Assembly (NCBI RefSeq): GCF_002900365.1
Contig: NZ_CP025979.1
Coordinates: 1,054,001-1,118,000, forward strand
Direction: 5' to 3'
DNA length: 64,000 nt
Source of the DNA: Escherichia marmotae
Lineage (GTDB): Bacteria > Pseudomonadota > Gammaproteobacteria > Enterobacterales > Enterobacteriaceae
Positions 17,678 to 26,475 of this stretch are shown here, one piece after another; position 1 is the first letter of the stretch, and each line of letters starts with the position of its first letter. The notes under the pieces were generated by a model that saw only the letters and a program-made list of their open reading frames with translations, was not told the origin of the DNA and did not search any database. The translations under genes were made by a program, and so were the position numbers.

Positions 17678-17929
17678 ATGAACAAAGAGACACAACCCAT
17701 CGACCGCGAAACGCTGTTGAAAGAGGCCAACAAAATCATTCGTGAGCATGAGGATACGCTCGCAGGAATTGAAGCCACCGGCGTTACGCAGCGTAATGGC
17801 GTACTGGTGTTTACCGGCGATTACTTTTTAGATGAACAAGGATTGCCGACTGCGAAAAGCACCGCGGTGTTTAATATGTTTAAACACCTGGCTCACGTGC
17901 TCTCGGAAAAATATCATCTGGTAGATTAA
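17678..17929 (+). CDS. yciN: Conserved small protein YciN (DUF2498)
   Basis: An 83-residue acidic protein, starting [14 protein letters not shown] and ending LSEKYHLVD, same length as E. coli YciN. No catalytic motif is visible; the family (DUF2498) has a solved fold but no clear role that I know of. TAAGGAG precedes the ATG. Its transcript should end at the shared yciN/sohB hairpin, but that hairpin is now split by an IS1414 inserted 13 bases (counting to the target duplication) after the stop codon, so transcription may run into the insertion sequence. Confidence 0.92.
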
Positions 17930-18021
17930 AGCAAAACGCGAGGCCTGAAGAGCCTGTACATAGATTTGTGTAATTGCCTGATTTTGATATGTTCAATCCA
18001 GCATCAAATGAAGGTTAATTT

Positions 18022-19230
18022 ATGGACGAAAAACAGTTACAGGCTCTGGCTAACGAACTGGCCAAAAACCTCAAAACCCCTGAAGACCTCAGTCAGTTTG
18101 ATCGGCTGCTGAAAAAGCTCAGCGTTGAAGCCGCTCTCAATGCAGAGATGACACACCATCCTGGGTATGAGAAAAATCAGTCCAGACCAGGAGCTAACTC
18201 CCGCAACGGTTTTTCCACAAAGACCGTTATCACAGGCGACGGTCCACTGGAACTGCGTACTCCGCGCGATCGTGACGGTACCTTCGAACCACAACTGGTA
18301 AAGAAAAATCAGACCCGTATTACCGGGATGGATAACCAGATCCTCTCGTTGTATGCCAAAGGGATGACCACCCGTGAGATAGCTGCTGCGTTCAAAGAAC
18401 TGTATGACGCAGATGTTTCACCGGCACTGATATCAAAGGTTACCGATGCCGTGATGGAGCAGGTTGTAGAATGGCAAAACCGACCACTGGATGCTGTTTA
18501 CCCCATTGTTTATCTTGACTGTATCGTCCTGAAAGTTCGGCAGGACAGTCGCGTCATCAACAAATCGGTGTTCCTGGCACTGGGCATCAATATCGAAGGT
18601 CAGAAAGAACTGCTGGGTATGTGGCTGGCCGAAAATGAAGGGGCGAAGTTCTGGCTCAATGTGCTGACTGAACTGAAAAACCGCGGTCTGAACGATATCC
18701 TCATCGCCTGTGTGGATGGCCTGAAAGGCTTCCCGGATGCCATCAACACAGTATATCCGAAGGCCCGCATCCAGTTATGCATCGTGCATATGGTGCGCAA
18801 CAGCCTGCGCTTCGTGTCATGGAAGGACTACAAAGCCGTCACTCGCGACCTGAAAGCGATTTATCAGGCTCCCACGGAAGAGGCAGGCCAGCAGGCACTG
18901 GAAGCGTTCGCTGCGGCCTGGGACTGTCGCTATCCTCAGATAAGCCGAAGCTGGCAGGCTAACTGGCCGAATCTTGCCACGTTCTTCGCTTATCCAACGG
19001 ACATCCGCAAAGTGATCTATACGACGAATGCCATCGAGTCGCTAAACAGCGTGATCCGCCATGCGCTCAAAAAGCGTAAAGTGTTCCCGACAGACGACTC
19101 GGTGAAAAAAGTGGTGTGGCTGGCAATCCAGTCTGCGTCCCAGAAATGGACGATGCCGTTGAAGGACTGGCGAATGGCAATGAGCCGCTTTATTATCGAG
19201 TTCGGTGACCGCCTGGACGGTCACTTCTGA
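18022..19230 (+). CDS. IS1414 transposase (IS256/Mutator-type), copy 1
   Basis: A 402-residue Mutator-type transposase. The DDE catalytic residues fit D166 (PIVYLDCIVL), D232 (CVDGLKGFPDA) and E339 (YTTNAIESLN), with the family's C-x2-H element in LCIVHMVRNS. GAAGG lies 9 bases before the ATG. The frame is complete, so this copy could mobilise itself and the second copy. Codons about 239-277 also encode astA in the +1 frame. Product identical to that of the copy at 53227. Confidence 0.96.
   Translation: MDEKQLQALANELAKNLKTPEDLSQFDRLLKKLSVEAALNAEMTHHPGYEKNQSRPGANSRNGFSTKTVITGDGPLELRTPRDRDGTFEPQLVKKNQTRITGMDNQILSLYAKGMTTREIAAAFKELYDADVSPALISKVTDAVMEQVVEWQNRPLDAVYPIVYLDCIVLKVRQDSRVINKSVFLALGINIEGQKELLGMWLAENEGAKFWLNVLTELKNRGLNDILIACVDGLKGFPDAINTVYPKARIQLCIVHMVRNSLRFVSWKDYKAVTRDLKAIYQAPTEEAGQQALEAFAAAWDCRYPQISRSWQANWPNLATFFAYPTDIRKVIYTTNAIESLNSVIRHALKKRKVFPTDDSVKKVVWLAIQSASQKWTMPLKDWRMAMSRFIIEFGDRLDGHF
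18737..18853 (+). CDS. astA: EAST1 heat-stable enterotoxin, embedded in IS1414 transposase (copy 1)
   Basis: A 38-codon frame in the +1 register relative to the transposase gene. It begins MPSTQYIRRPASSYASC, has four cysteines at residues 17, 20, 24 and 27, and ends TTKPSLAT. This is the EAST1 toxin of enteroaggregative and other E. coli. Residue 21 is Ala (codon GCA), the type I recall for strain 042, rather than Thr as in strain 17-2. EAST1 is described as a small secreted guanylin-like peptide. An AAAGG lies about 8 bases upstream. The frame is intact, but whether it is expressed from this context cannot be seen. Confidence 0.92.
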   Translation: MPSTQYIRRPASSYASCIWCATACASCHGRTTKPSLAT

Positions 19231-19287
19231 GAAAAGGCATTTACACAGAATCTTAAACAGGCTCGGCCTGAACCTCGCGTTTGTCTT

Positions 19288-20337
19288 TTACATCAAAGGC
19301 TTTTGCCCGCGCTGCCACCAGCGTAACAACAATCGGTCGACGCTCTCTGCCGCACTGCCGGTAAATCGGTCTATTAACCGTTTACGCTGCATATAACGCA
19401 CGTTAACCACTTCACGGCCTTCCATCAGACTCAGAATCACTTCATCACTGGTGTTTATTTCGTCAACCAGACCTTTCTCTACCGCCTGTTGCCCGTACCA
19501 GTGTTCGCCAGTAGCCACCTCTTCAATATCCAGAGACGGACGCATACGTTTTACAAAAGCTTTAAATAGCTGATGTGTTTCGTTCAGTTCTTCACGGAAT
19601 TTCTCACGCCCTTCTTCGGTGTTTTCACCCAGCAATGTCAACGTCCGCTTATATTGCCCGGCAGTATGCAGTTCGATATCAATATCTTTACTTTTCAGGA
19701 AGCGGTTAAAGTTGGGCATTTGCGCCACCACACCGATGGAGCCAACAATGGCAAACGGTGCGGAAACAATTTTATCCGCAACACAGGCCATCATGTAGCC
19801 GCCGCTGGCAGCCACTTTGTCTACCGTAACGGTTAAAGGAATGTTTTTATCGCGCAGACGCTGCAACTGCGAGGCTGCCAGACCGTAACCATGAACCATA
19901 CCGCCGGGGCTTTCCAGACGCAAAACCACCTGGTCACGCGGCTTAAATGCCGCGAGTACCGCAGTGACCTCTTCACGCAGCGAGTTCACTTCATGCGCGT
20001 CCATGCTGCCTTTGAAATCCAGCACCCAGACACGGGGCTTACTGTCAGTCACCACCTCGCCCAGTTTGGCTCTCGCTTTCGCTGCTTTCGCTTCTTGCTT
20101 GTGCTTTTTCTTCTGCGCTTTATGCCACTGTTTTTGCTGATGTGTATCCATCAGCGCTGCGGCCAGTTCTTCTTTCATCTCCTTATATTGTTCGCTGAGA
20201 TTATTAACCCGTAACTCGCCACGCTGGCGCTTATTACGTTGGGCAACATTGACAATAATGGCGGCAATAGCCGCAATCGCCACCACAACAGTGACAATTT
20301 TCGCCAAAAACAAACCATATTCAGACAACAATTCCAC
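19288..20337 (-). CDS. sohB: Putative inner-membrane peptidase SohB (S49 family)
   Basis: A 349-residue protein. It has an N-terminal transmembrane helix (residues 8-29), a basic coiled-coil-like stretch rich in Lys/Ala (about 60-90), and a SppA-like S49 peptidase domain with the serine in AASGGYMMACVADKI. I chose a GTG start at 20337 because AAGGTGGG lies 6 bases upstream and the length equals the K-12 protein. A multicopy suppressor of degP mutants in E. coli. Its 3' terminator arm is separated by IS1414, which ends 23 bases beyond the stop. Confidence 0.95.
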   Translation of the reverse strand: MELLSEYGLFLAKIVTVVVAIAAIAAIIVNVAQRNKRQRGELRVNNLSEQYKEMKEELAAALMDTHQQKQWHKAQKKKHKQEAKAAKARAKLGEVVTDSKPRVWVLDFKGSMDAHEVNSLREEVTAVLAAFKPRDQVVLRLESPGGMVHGYGLAASQLQRLRDKNIPLTVTVDKVAASGGYMMACVADKIVSAPFAIVGSIGVVAQMPNFNRFLKSKDIDIELHTAGQYKRTLTLLGENTEEGREKFREELNETHQLFKAFVKRMRPSLDIEEVATGEHWYGQQAVEKGLVDEINTSDEVILSLMEGREVVNVRYMQRKRLIDRFTGSAAESVDRLLLRWWQRGQKPLM

Positions 20338-20554
20338 GAGTCCCACCTTGGTTAAACAACGCTTTGCTTCACAGTTTACAACAGGCATGTTAAGCCGTCT
20401 CGCAGAGATATTCTTGACGAGAAAGTATGACAAAGTATTCATTTTGCGGCGTTATCGCTCCTGGCTGATTGAAATGCGCCTCTGTTTAAGACATAACCCC
20501 TCAAAGTCATAAGTACACTGGCAACGCGACGGATAATGTCGTTGAGGAGTAGCC

Positions 20555-21313
20555 ATGAATTACCAACCAAAACAAGATTTACTCAATGATCGTATTATCC
20601 TGGTGACCGGTGCCAGCGACGGAATTGGTCGTGAAGCCGCTCAGACTTATGCGCGTTATGGCGCGACGGTGATTTTACTGGGTCGTAACGAAGAAAAATT
20701 ACGTCAGGTCGCCCGGCGTATGTTCGAAGAGACCGGACACCAGCCACAGTGGTTTATTCTCGATTTGCTGACCTGCACATCCGAAGATTGCCATCAACTG
20801 GCACAGCGCATTGCCGTTAATTATCCGCGTCTGGACGGCGTTCTGCATAATGCCGGATTGCTTGGCGAAGTTTGCCCGATGAGCGAACAAAATCCGCAGG
20901 TCTGGCAGGATGTCATGCAGGTCAACGTAAATGCTACCTTTATGCTGACCCAGGCACTTCTTCCTTTATTACTCAAATCGGACGCCGGTTCGCTGGTCTT
21001 TACCTCATCAAGCGTTGGACGTCAGGGGCGTGCCAACTGGGGCGCATATGCTGCCTCTAAATTTGCCACCGAAGGGATGATGCAGGTACTGGCCGATGAA
21101 TATCAGCAGCGTCTGCGTGTGAACTGCATTAACCCGGGCGGTACGCGCACCGCCATGCGTGCCAGTGCCTTCCCTACGGAAGATCCGCTGAAGCTCAAAA
21201 CACCCGCCGATATCATGCCGCTATACCTCTGGCTGATGGGCGATGGCAGCCGCCGTAAAACCGGTATGACCTTTGACGCCCAACCGGGCCGTAAACCAGG
21301 AATTTCCCAATGA
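20555..21313 (+). CDS. yciK: Short-chain dehydrogenase YciK
   Basis: A 252-residue classical SDR oxidoreductase. The Rossmann motif VTGASDGIGREAA binds NAD(P). The NAG motif is in LHNAGLLG, the catalytic Ser in FTSSSVGRQG and the YAASK (Tyr/Lys) motif in WGAYAASKFA. The substrate is not known. TTGAGGAG precedes the ATG. Its stop overlaps the btuR start by 4 bases (ATGA), so the two are coupled; divergent from sohB. Confidence 0.95.
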   Translation: MNYQPKQDLLNDRIILVTGASDGIGREAAQTYARYGATVILLGRNEEKLRQVARRMFEETGHQPQWFILDLLTCTSEDCHQLAQRIAVNYPRLDGVLHNAGLLGEVCPMSEQNPQVWQDVMQVNVNATFMLTQALLPLLLKSDAGSLVFTSSSVGRQGRANWGAYAASKFATEGMMQVLADEYQQRLRVNCINPGGTRTAMRASAFPTEDPLKLKTPADIMPLYLWLMGDGSRRKTGMTFDAQPGRKPGISQ

Positions 21314-21900
21314 GTGACGAACGCTACCAACAGCGTCAGCAACGTGTTAAAGAAAAAGTGGATGCCCGCGTGGCGCAGGCCCAGGATGAGCGCGGCATTA
21401 TTATTGTTTTTACTGGCAATGGAAAAGGCAAAACCACTGCGGCATTTGGTACGGCAACACGCGCGGTAGGTCACGGAAAAAAAGTGGGCGTCGTGCAGTT
21501 TATTAAAGGCACCTGGCCTAACGGCGAGCGCAATCTACTGGAACCACACGGCGTCGAGTTTCAGGTGATGGCAACAGGTTTTACCTGGGATACGCAAAAC
21601 CGCGAAGCTGATACCGCTGCCTGCCGTGAAGTCTGGCAACATGCAAAGCGAATGCTGGCTGATTCCTCGCTGGATATGGTTTTGCTCGATGAGCTGACGT
21701 ATATGGTGGCGTATGACTATTTGCCACTGGAAGAAGTGGTGCAAGCCTTAAATGAGCGTCCACATCAGCAAACGGTGATTATCACGGGTCGTGGCTGTCA
21801 TCGGGATATACTTGAACTGGCAGATACCGTCAGTGAATTACGCCCCGTCAAACATGCGTTTGATGCAGGAGTTAAAGCACAAATCGGGATTGATTATTAA
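21310..21900 (+). CDS. btuR: Cob(I)alamin adenosyltransferase BtuR (CobO)
   Basis: A 196-residue enzyme that transfers the adenosyl group of ATP to cobalamin and related corrinoids to make the active cofactor. The modified P-loop GNGKGKTTAAFG is at residues 36-47 and the Walker-B-like LLDELTYMV follows. Start overlaps the yciK stop (ATGA). A 12-bp terminator hairpin follows immediately after the stop. In K-12 the next gene is rluB; here an extra lipoprotein module lies between them. Confidence 0.97.
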   Translation: MSDERYQQRQQRVKEKVDARVAQAQDERGIIIVFTGNGKGKTTAAFGTATRAVGHGKKVGVVQFIKGTWPNGERNLLEPHGVEFQVMATGFTWDTQNREADTAACREVWQHAKRMLADSSLDMVLLDELTYMVAYDYLPLEEVVQALNERPHQQTVIITGRGCHRDILELADTVSELRPVKHAFDAGVKAQIGIDY

Positions 21901-21903
21901 GTG

Positions 21904-21938
21904 AAAGCACCTCAAAAGATTGCCTCTTGAGGTGCTTT
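21904..21938 (+). terminator. btuR terminator hairpin
   Basis: A 12-bp stem AAAGCACCTCAA / TTGAGGTGCTTT with an 11-base loop starts three bases after the btuR stop. It likely also acts on convergent transcription from the downstream accessory pair, since AAAG on one side reads as CTTT on the other. Confidence 0.75.
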
Positions 21939-21952
21939 AATCATAATTATAT

Positions 21953-22261
21953 TCAAGCGGCAATAGCGAAATTCAGAATGCGTTTAATCTCATTCAAATG
22001 TCCCGGATATGCTTCATGATTCTCAGCGTCAACATCTTCAATAAATAATATCAGTTCAGTAATTAACGCATTCGCATCTTCATAACTAATTCCGCTTAAC
22101 TCTGGTGAGGTTTCAGAACCATAGTTAATCGTCAGGTTGTTCATAATCGAGAGGATAAGGATAAAATATTTATGACAAACCTTACATGTGGTTTTATTGC
22201 CCAGTGTATTATACAGCATGTCGAGTAATGCCAGTATTCTACGATTTTGTACATCGTTCAT
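21953..22261 (-). CDS. Unrecognised 102-residue protein with a CxxC motif
   Basis: I do not recognise this protein. It is acidic in the C-terminal half. It has a CKVCHKYF motif near residues 26-33, a short hydrophobic stretch YFILILSI, and a helical tail ending LNEIKRILNFAIAA. TAGGAGG overlaps the stop codon of the upstream lipoprotein gene and lies at good spacing before this ATG, so the two are translationally coupled and act in one transcript. It is absent from the K-12 btuR-rluB junction as I recall it. It could be a partner or immunity-like factor for the lipoprotein, but that is inference only. Confidence 0.65.
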   Translation of the reverse strand: MNDVQNRRILALLDMLYNTLGNKTTCKVCHKYFILILSIMNNLTINYGSETSPELSGISYEDANALITELILFIEDVDAENHEAYPGHLNEIKRILNFAIAA

Positions 22262-22271
22262 AAAAAGCCTC

Positions 22272-23294
22272 CTATAACATTATTCCGCTAGCAATAAGTA
22301 GTTTTGCCAGCCCCTCAGACGCCTTTAACCCACTAATTACTTGTGCACGTAATATTTCATTTAGCCTTTTTTGTTCAGCCGCTGTGCGTGTTTTATTAGT
22401 GTATAAATCCTTAAGGTGATTCCCCTCGTCAAGAAATGAGTTCAGTGCTTGTATTGCTGGAATTGCTGGATCTGCTGCACGAAGACGTGTTTCATTAATG
22501 CTGATAATCGCAGCCAGGAATTCTTGTCTGCTCTTCAATGTCTTAAATTCATTACCTCCTCCTTTTTTTAAGGAGGTATTGTAATAAACGAGATTATTAT
22601 GTACCGTCGCAAAGGTATTTCTTCTGGTTTGTTTACCTTTTGTCGCGATATCGTTTCGTATATCAGCTAGATCATTTTTTATTCTTTGCCAATGATTATT
22701 TACCGTACTACCTATATTCCCTGCGCTTACCCTTGTATTATACAACCCATTGAAATAAACCACTAAATCTTTAACCGCTGCTGCAGATTTTGTTAATGTT
22801 CCACCATCATTGATGCCCAGAAGTGCCCCCGCATTATTCGCGTGATCCAGAGCTTGTTTAAGCAATATGAACTGTTTGCTGTCTTTAACATCTAAATCCT
22901 CATTCAAAAGTTCGACATAAGAACTCATACTGCTAATGATTTCCATAGAAGCCAGCAATCTTTCTTTTTCAGTAGCGACTATCTTTGTAGTAAAAAGATC
23001 TTCTTGAGATTTTTTGTGCTTATCTCCAGGTTGCTGACACAATGACTCATTACTGGTACTGTTTTCAATAACTACCTCATAATCTGGTCGGGGTGCACAC
23101 TCCGGATTAGTCGCATAAAAATTAACAAGAAAGTTTTCACGAGAAGCATAGTATTGTTTAAAGAAACTTGCATTCGCCGCCACCGCCTTGTTACCCGCAG
23201 TAATAACAGTTTCAGCTTGTTCATTTTTCAAAGCATCGGTTGCACAACCTGAAATCATTAACAGCGATAGAAATACTCCACTATATCTAATCAT
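22272..23294 (-). CDS. Unrecognised lipoprotein (340 aa), accessory
   Basis: The N-terminus is a lipoprotein signal, MIRYSGVFLSLLMISGC, with the lipidated Cys at residue 17 followed by Ala, so outer-membrane sorting is expected. The mature part is mostly hydrophilic and predicted helical. It has two cysteines about 30 residues apart (NPECAPR and NESLCQQ) and a hydrophobic C-terminal tail (LAKLLIASGIML). I know no family for it. AAGAGGTGGG lies just before the ATG. It is first of a two-gene unit with the 102-residue protein and sits between the btuR and rluB terminators. Base composition is visibly more AT-rich than in btuR or rluB, suggesting acquisition. Confidence 0.72.
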   Translation of the reverse strand: MIRYSGVFLSLLMISGCATDALKNEQAETVITAGNKAVAANASFFKQYYASRENFLVNFYATNPECAPRPDYEVVIENSTSNESLCQQPGDKHKKSQEDLFTTKIVATEKERLLASMEIISSMSSYVELLNEDLDVKDSKQFILLKQALDHANNAGALLGINDGGTLTKSAAAVKDLVVYFNGLYNTRVSAGNIGSTVNNHWQRIKNDLADIRNDIATKGKQTRRNTFATVHNNLVYYNTSLKKGGGNEFKTLKSRQEFLAAIISINETRLRAADPAIPAIQALNSFLDEGNHLKDLYTNKTRTAAEQKRLNEILRAQVISGLKASEGLAKLLIASGIML

Positions 23295-23424
23295 AACCCA
23301 CCTCTTGACGTTGAGTTTATCTCAGATAATTAAATAGTAATGTGGCTATTTCCGGGCATTATTCATAAGCAAGTATGAAATTAAATTAAAATGCTGCGAC
23401 TATTTATCATGCTTCAAATGAAGA

Positions 23425-23444
23425 AAAGGCCCCGCAGGGCCTTT
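23425..23444 (-). terminator. rluB terminator
   Basis: Stem AAAGGCCC / GGGCCTTT with loop CGCA. The minus-strand copy continues with TTTTC, so it ends rluB; it lies 15 bases after the stop codon. Confidence 0.8.
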
Positions 23445-23458
23445 ATTTTATACTTAAC

Positions 23459-24334
23459 TTAACCGTTATTATTACGTCCGCCAGAACGACGACCGCCGCT
23501 CACCTGACTGTGACGTTTCACCGCACGTCGAATTTGATTCGCCTTCATACGACGACGATCTTTTTCTACGGCAACTTTAGAACTGGTTTCTGGCGGCAGT
23601 TCCACCAGCTCACGCAGATAGTTAGTCTGGGCGAGATCCAGCTCCGTCCAGCCACCACGTGGCAGACCTTTCGGCAGTGGGATATCACCGTAACGCACAC
23701 GAATCAGGCGGCTAACCTGCACGCCAACCGCTTCCCAAAGACGACGAACCTCACGGTTACGGCCCTCGGTAAGAGTGACGTTATACCACTGGTTGATCCC
23801 TTCACCGCCACTAAACTTGATGGTTTTAAAGGCTGCCGGACCATCTTCCAGTTGCACGCCGCGACTCAAATCACGCAGTTTCGCGTCGTCAACCTGACCA
23901 AATACACGCACGGCATATTCACGTTCAACTTCACGGCTTGGGTGCATTAAGCGGTTTGCCAGTTCACCATCGGTGGTGAACAGCAACAGACCACAGGTGT
24001 TAACGTCGAGACGGCCAACGGCAATCCAGCGCGCCCCACGCAGCTTCGGCAGACGATCAAACACGGTAGGACGCCCTTCCGGGTCATTACGAGTACACAA
24101 CTCGCCTTCTGGCTTGTAATAGGCCAGAACGCGACAAATTTGTTCAGCGGACTCGCGTACCGAAATCAGGTGACCATCGATACGGATTTTCAGCCCAGGG
24201 GTAACTTCAACGCGATCGCCGAGTTTAGCAATTTTGCCATCAACACTCACACGACCGGCTTCAATAATAGATTCAATTTCACGGCGAGAACCGTGGCCGG
24301 CACGCGCCAGCACTTTCTGTAGCTTTTCGCTCAT
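23459..24334 (-). CDS. rluB: 23S rRNA pseudouridine synthase RluB
   Basis: A 291-residue enzyme that makes pseudouridine at position 2605 of 23S rRNA in E. coli. An S4 RNA-binding domain (residues 1-60, EKLQKVLARAGHGSRREIE) precedes the RsuA-type catalytic domain, whose Asp lies in GRLDVNTCGLLLFT. The C-terminal tail is basic and Gly/Asn-rich (SGGRRSGGRNNNG). Its terminator follows; upstream is the yciQ pseudogene on the same strand, about 210 bases away. Confidence 0.97.
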   Translation of the reverse strand: MSEKLQKVLARAGHGSRREIESIIEAGRVSVDGKIAKLGDRVEVTPGLKIRIDGHLISVRESAEQICRVLAYYKPEGELCTRNDPEGRPTVFDRLPKLRGARWIAVGRLDVNTCGLLLFTTDGELANRLMHPSREVEREYAVRVFGQVDDAKLRDLSRGVQLEDGPAAFKTIKFSGGEGINQWYNVTLTEGRNREVRRLWEAVGVQVSRLIRVRYGDIPLPKGLPRGGWTELDLAQTNYLRELVELPPETSSKVAVEKDRRRMKANQIRRAVKRHSQVSGGRRSGGRNNNG

Positions 24335-24546
24335 AGAGCTTCCTTTTGGTGTCGCCTTCCCAGGCGTCTGATATGCTTTTGTGCAACAATGAGTCAGAAC
24401 TTACATCTGACTCACTGATAGTAAAGTCTGTTTGAACTCTTCAGGCCTTAAGTAAACGACTCGACGTTTTAACTGGCCTGGCTTTGAGGCGCAACATACT
24501 ACACTATCTTTATGGTTAAAGCTTGTTTCGATTAACATCGGTTTGG

Positions 24547-26448
24547 TTACCAACCACCACCGCCTCCACCTCCCGCACCGCCACCAGCGCCAGAACCACC
24601 ACCGGAATAGCTCCGCCCCAACAAACTGGTATAGGCCCCGCAACTCAGGTGCGTCTGTAATGAGAATAAAACGCCGTTACGGGCAATCTCTGGAGCGCGA
24701 ATAGCCGAAGAGAGCGAAGGGGCGATGCGTAACACCCATTCCCTCCCCAAATTTGCCGATATAGCCCAACCTAACAAAGCGTAATCCAGTTTCCGTGTTT
24801 CCCCTTTCCGCCGCCGCCCACTGTGCGTTGCCGCCTCTTTACGCGCAAGATAGTTAACGATAGCTTCACCGTGGGCATAACGTTGCTGCCCAGTTTGGGT
24901 AAACTTTGGCAGAAAAATATACCCCATGCCAGTGAGATAACCGGTCAGGAAAACAGCGCTAAAATAACCCGCTGGCATATACCAGTAAAAGAATACATCT
25001 CCGACATTGATGTAGAGAGAATAGAAGGCCACGCCTGAACAAATCAGTGGTAAAAACAAAGTGATTATTACACGATTAACGCAAGGCTTGTCATCATCGC
25101 GGGCCAACAAAAGCTCAAGGGAACAAAATAAAAAAGGAAGAAGCCAGCAGATCATAATAAACATATCGCCCACCAGACTCATTCCTGCCCAACCTATGGG
25201 ACTCAGATTACCGTAGAGAATGACCGCCAATATCGCCATTCCCCCCCATTACAAAAACGCATCAGGTCGGTAAAAGGAAGACTTTTTACGCGGCAGATAA
25301 AATTTCTGCATCCGTAAAAATGCTCTGCGTAAGACGCTGTTGCGCCTCCCCGTGAGAACGACCTTATCGCCTTTACGAAATAACGCTTCCAGTAATAACT
25401 GCTCTGCGGGCAGTAATACCGCATTATTTCTGGTGGCGCCTTCATTAACATGGATCAGGGTTTGCTGATTTTTGTCATACTGATCTTCCAGATGAATTTT
25501 TCCTTTCACAATCAGATTTACGATATCGGCACAAAAACCTTTATCGTCGTAAACCAGCTTCGCATCGAGACGTAACATTCCGGGCGTGTAATCTGGCGGA
25601 ATGACATCGGTTTCAATCACATCTACCGGCGTAAATTGCGGCCTGCGCTTCCAGAGATATAACCATCCACACGCCAGGAGCAAACACGGTAACCAAATGA
25701 TAAGAGACGATGTTGAGGGTCCAAAAAGATGGCTAAAAATATTCGTCGTGTGTTGTGCCGGGGCATTATCCAGCAAGGCATGAGGCCAACGGTAGAGAAC
25801 CGTGAAGTCTTCTCGATAAAACGGATCGCGAGATTCAATTCTTCCGTCCTCAAGGATGCGGCCATTTCGATATGTGTCGCCCTCATCTCCGGTAAAGATA
25901 TCGATTTCACTAAATGGATTACCCGCAATATTAGAGAACTTGAGTGAAAATCGGGTCTTATAGATTTCAAACGGCCAGTTGCTACCGGTCACGTTCCAGA
26001 TTAGCAGGTCAGAATCTCCCTCACGCAGGAAAGCATTTTTAACCTGATAATGAATTTGATAATAATAGTCGCCTTGAGGCAAGAAACGTTGTTTATCGCC
26101 CACGACAATACTCATTAACCCAATATGCCAGTCAAGATGCCAGGGTTCAGGAACGCCGTCACGGGTAACGGCAACAATACGATAGTTCAGCAGTGCAGCG
26201 TCCCCATTAGACTGCATCCATAGTCGTGGTAAATCACGAGAAAATCCGTGCTTAATCTGCTGATTTCGCGCCTGAAAATAAATATTCTCTTTGATGTCGA
26301 GCACCCCATCCGGTTGCAGAGTGGCTTCAACATCAAAGAGCGAGATCCCTTCTTCATATGAAGGGATCTCCGTGTTTTTCGCATAACTCAACGAAGAGAA
26401 AAAAAGCCCAACTATCAACAGCAAAATGCAGCGATATATCCCTGCCAT
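24547..26448 (-). pseudogene. yciQ: yciQ, membrane protein gene interrupted by an ochre codon
   Basis: YciQ is a predicted inner-membrane protein (DUF2207) of about 631 residues in K-12. Here a signal peptide (MAGIYRCILLLIVGLFFSSL) and the soluble domain are intact, but codon 400 is TAA (25249-25251) where I recall CAA (Gln) in the intact gene. The frame continues unchanged after it through the remaining membrane segments to the Gly-rich end (GGGAGGGGGGGW). This is therefore a single nonsense change, not a frameshift. The 3' part also shows an ATG just after the stop (25239), which could allow reinitiation of a 230-residue membrane fragment. The total is 633 codons including the stop position. 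Confidence 0.87.
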
Positions 26449-26475
26449 AATCTTCCATCCGTGGAACGCAATTTC

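Larger units (their letters stand above)
17950..19264 (+). mobile_element. IS1414 (IS256 family), copy 1
   Basis: A 1,315-bp insertion sequence with related terminal inverted repeats. Both ends begin GAGCCTGT read inward; the left continues ACATAGATTTGTGTAA, the right (complement) TTAAGATTCTGTGTAA. It is flanked by a perfect 8-bp target duplication GGCCTGAA (17942-17949 and 19265-19272). It has one transposase gene. I call it IS1414 rather than another IS256 member because the toxin frame astA is embedded in it. The second copy at 53155 has the same length and an identical transposase. Confidence 0.95.
17934..19282. terminator. yciN/sohB bidirectional terminator split by IS1414
   Basis: The left arm AAACGCGAGG (17934-17943) plus loop CCTGAA, and the right arm CCTCGCGTTT (19273-19282), would form a 10-bp hairpin between two convergent genes if the IS and one target duplicate are removed. 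The 1,315-bp IS1414 now sits at the loop. Each gene therefore keeps one arm next to it, with the other arm more than 1.3 kb away. Confidence 0.8.

Noticed and set aside
23460..24322. Frames antisense to rluB (146 and 60 codons)
   Set aside because: Shadow frames of a well-identified gene; no start signals.
24547..25239. The 3' half of yciQ as an independent 230-residue gene
   Set aside because: It is in frame with the upstream part and continues the known YciQ protein; better described as one gene with a nonsense codon.
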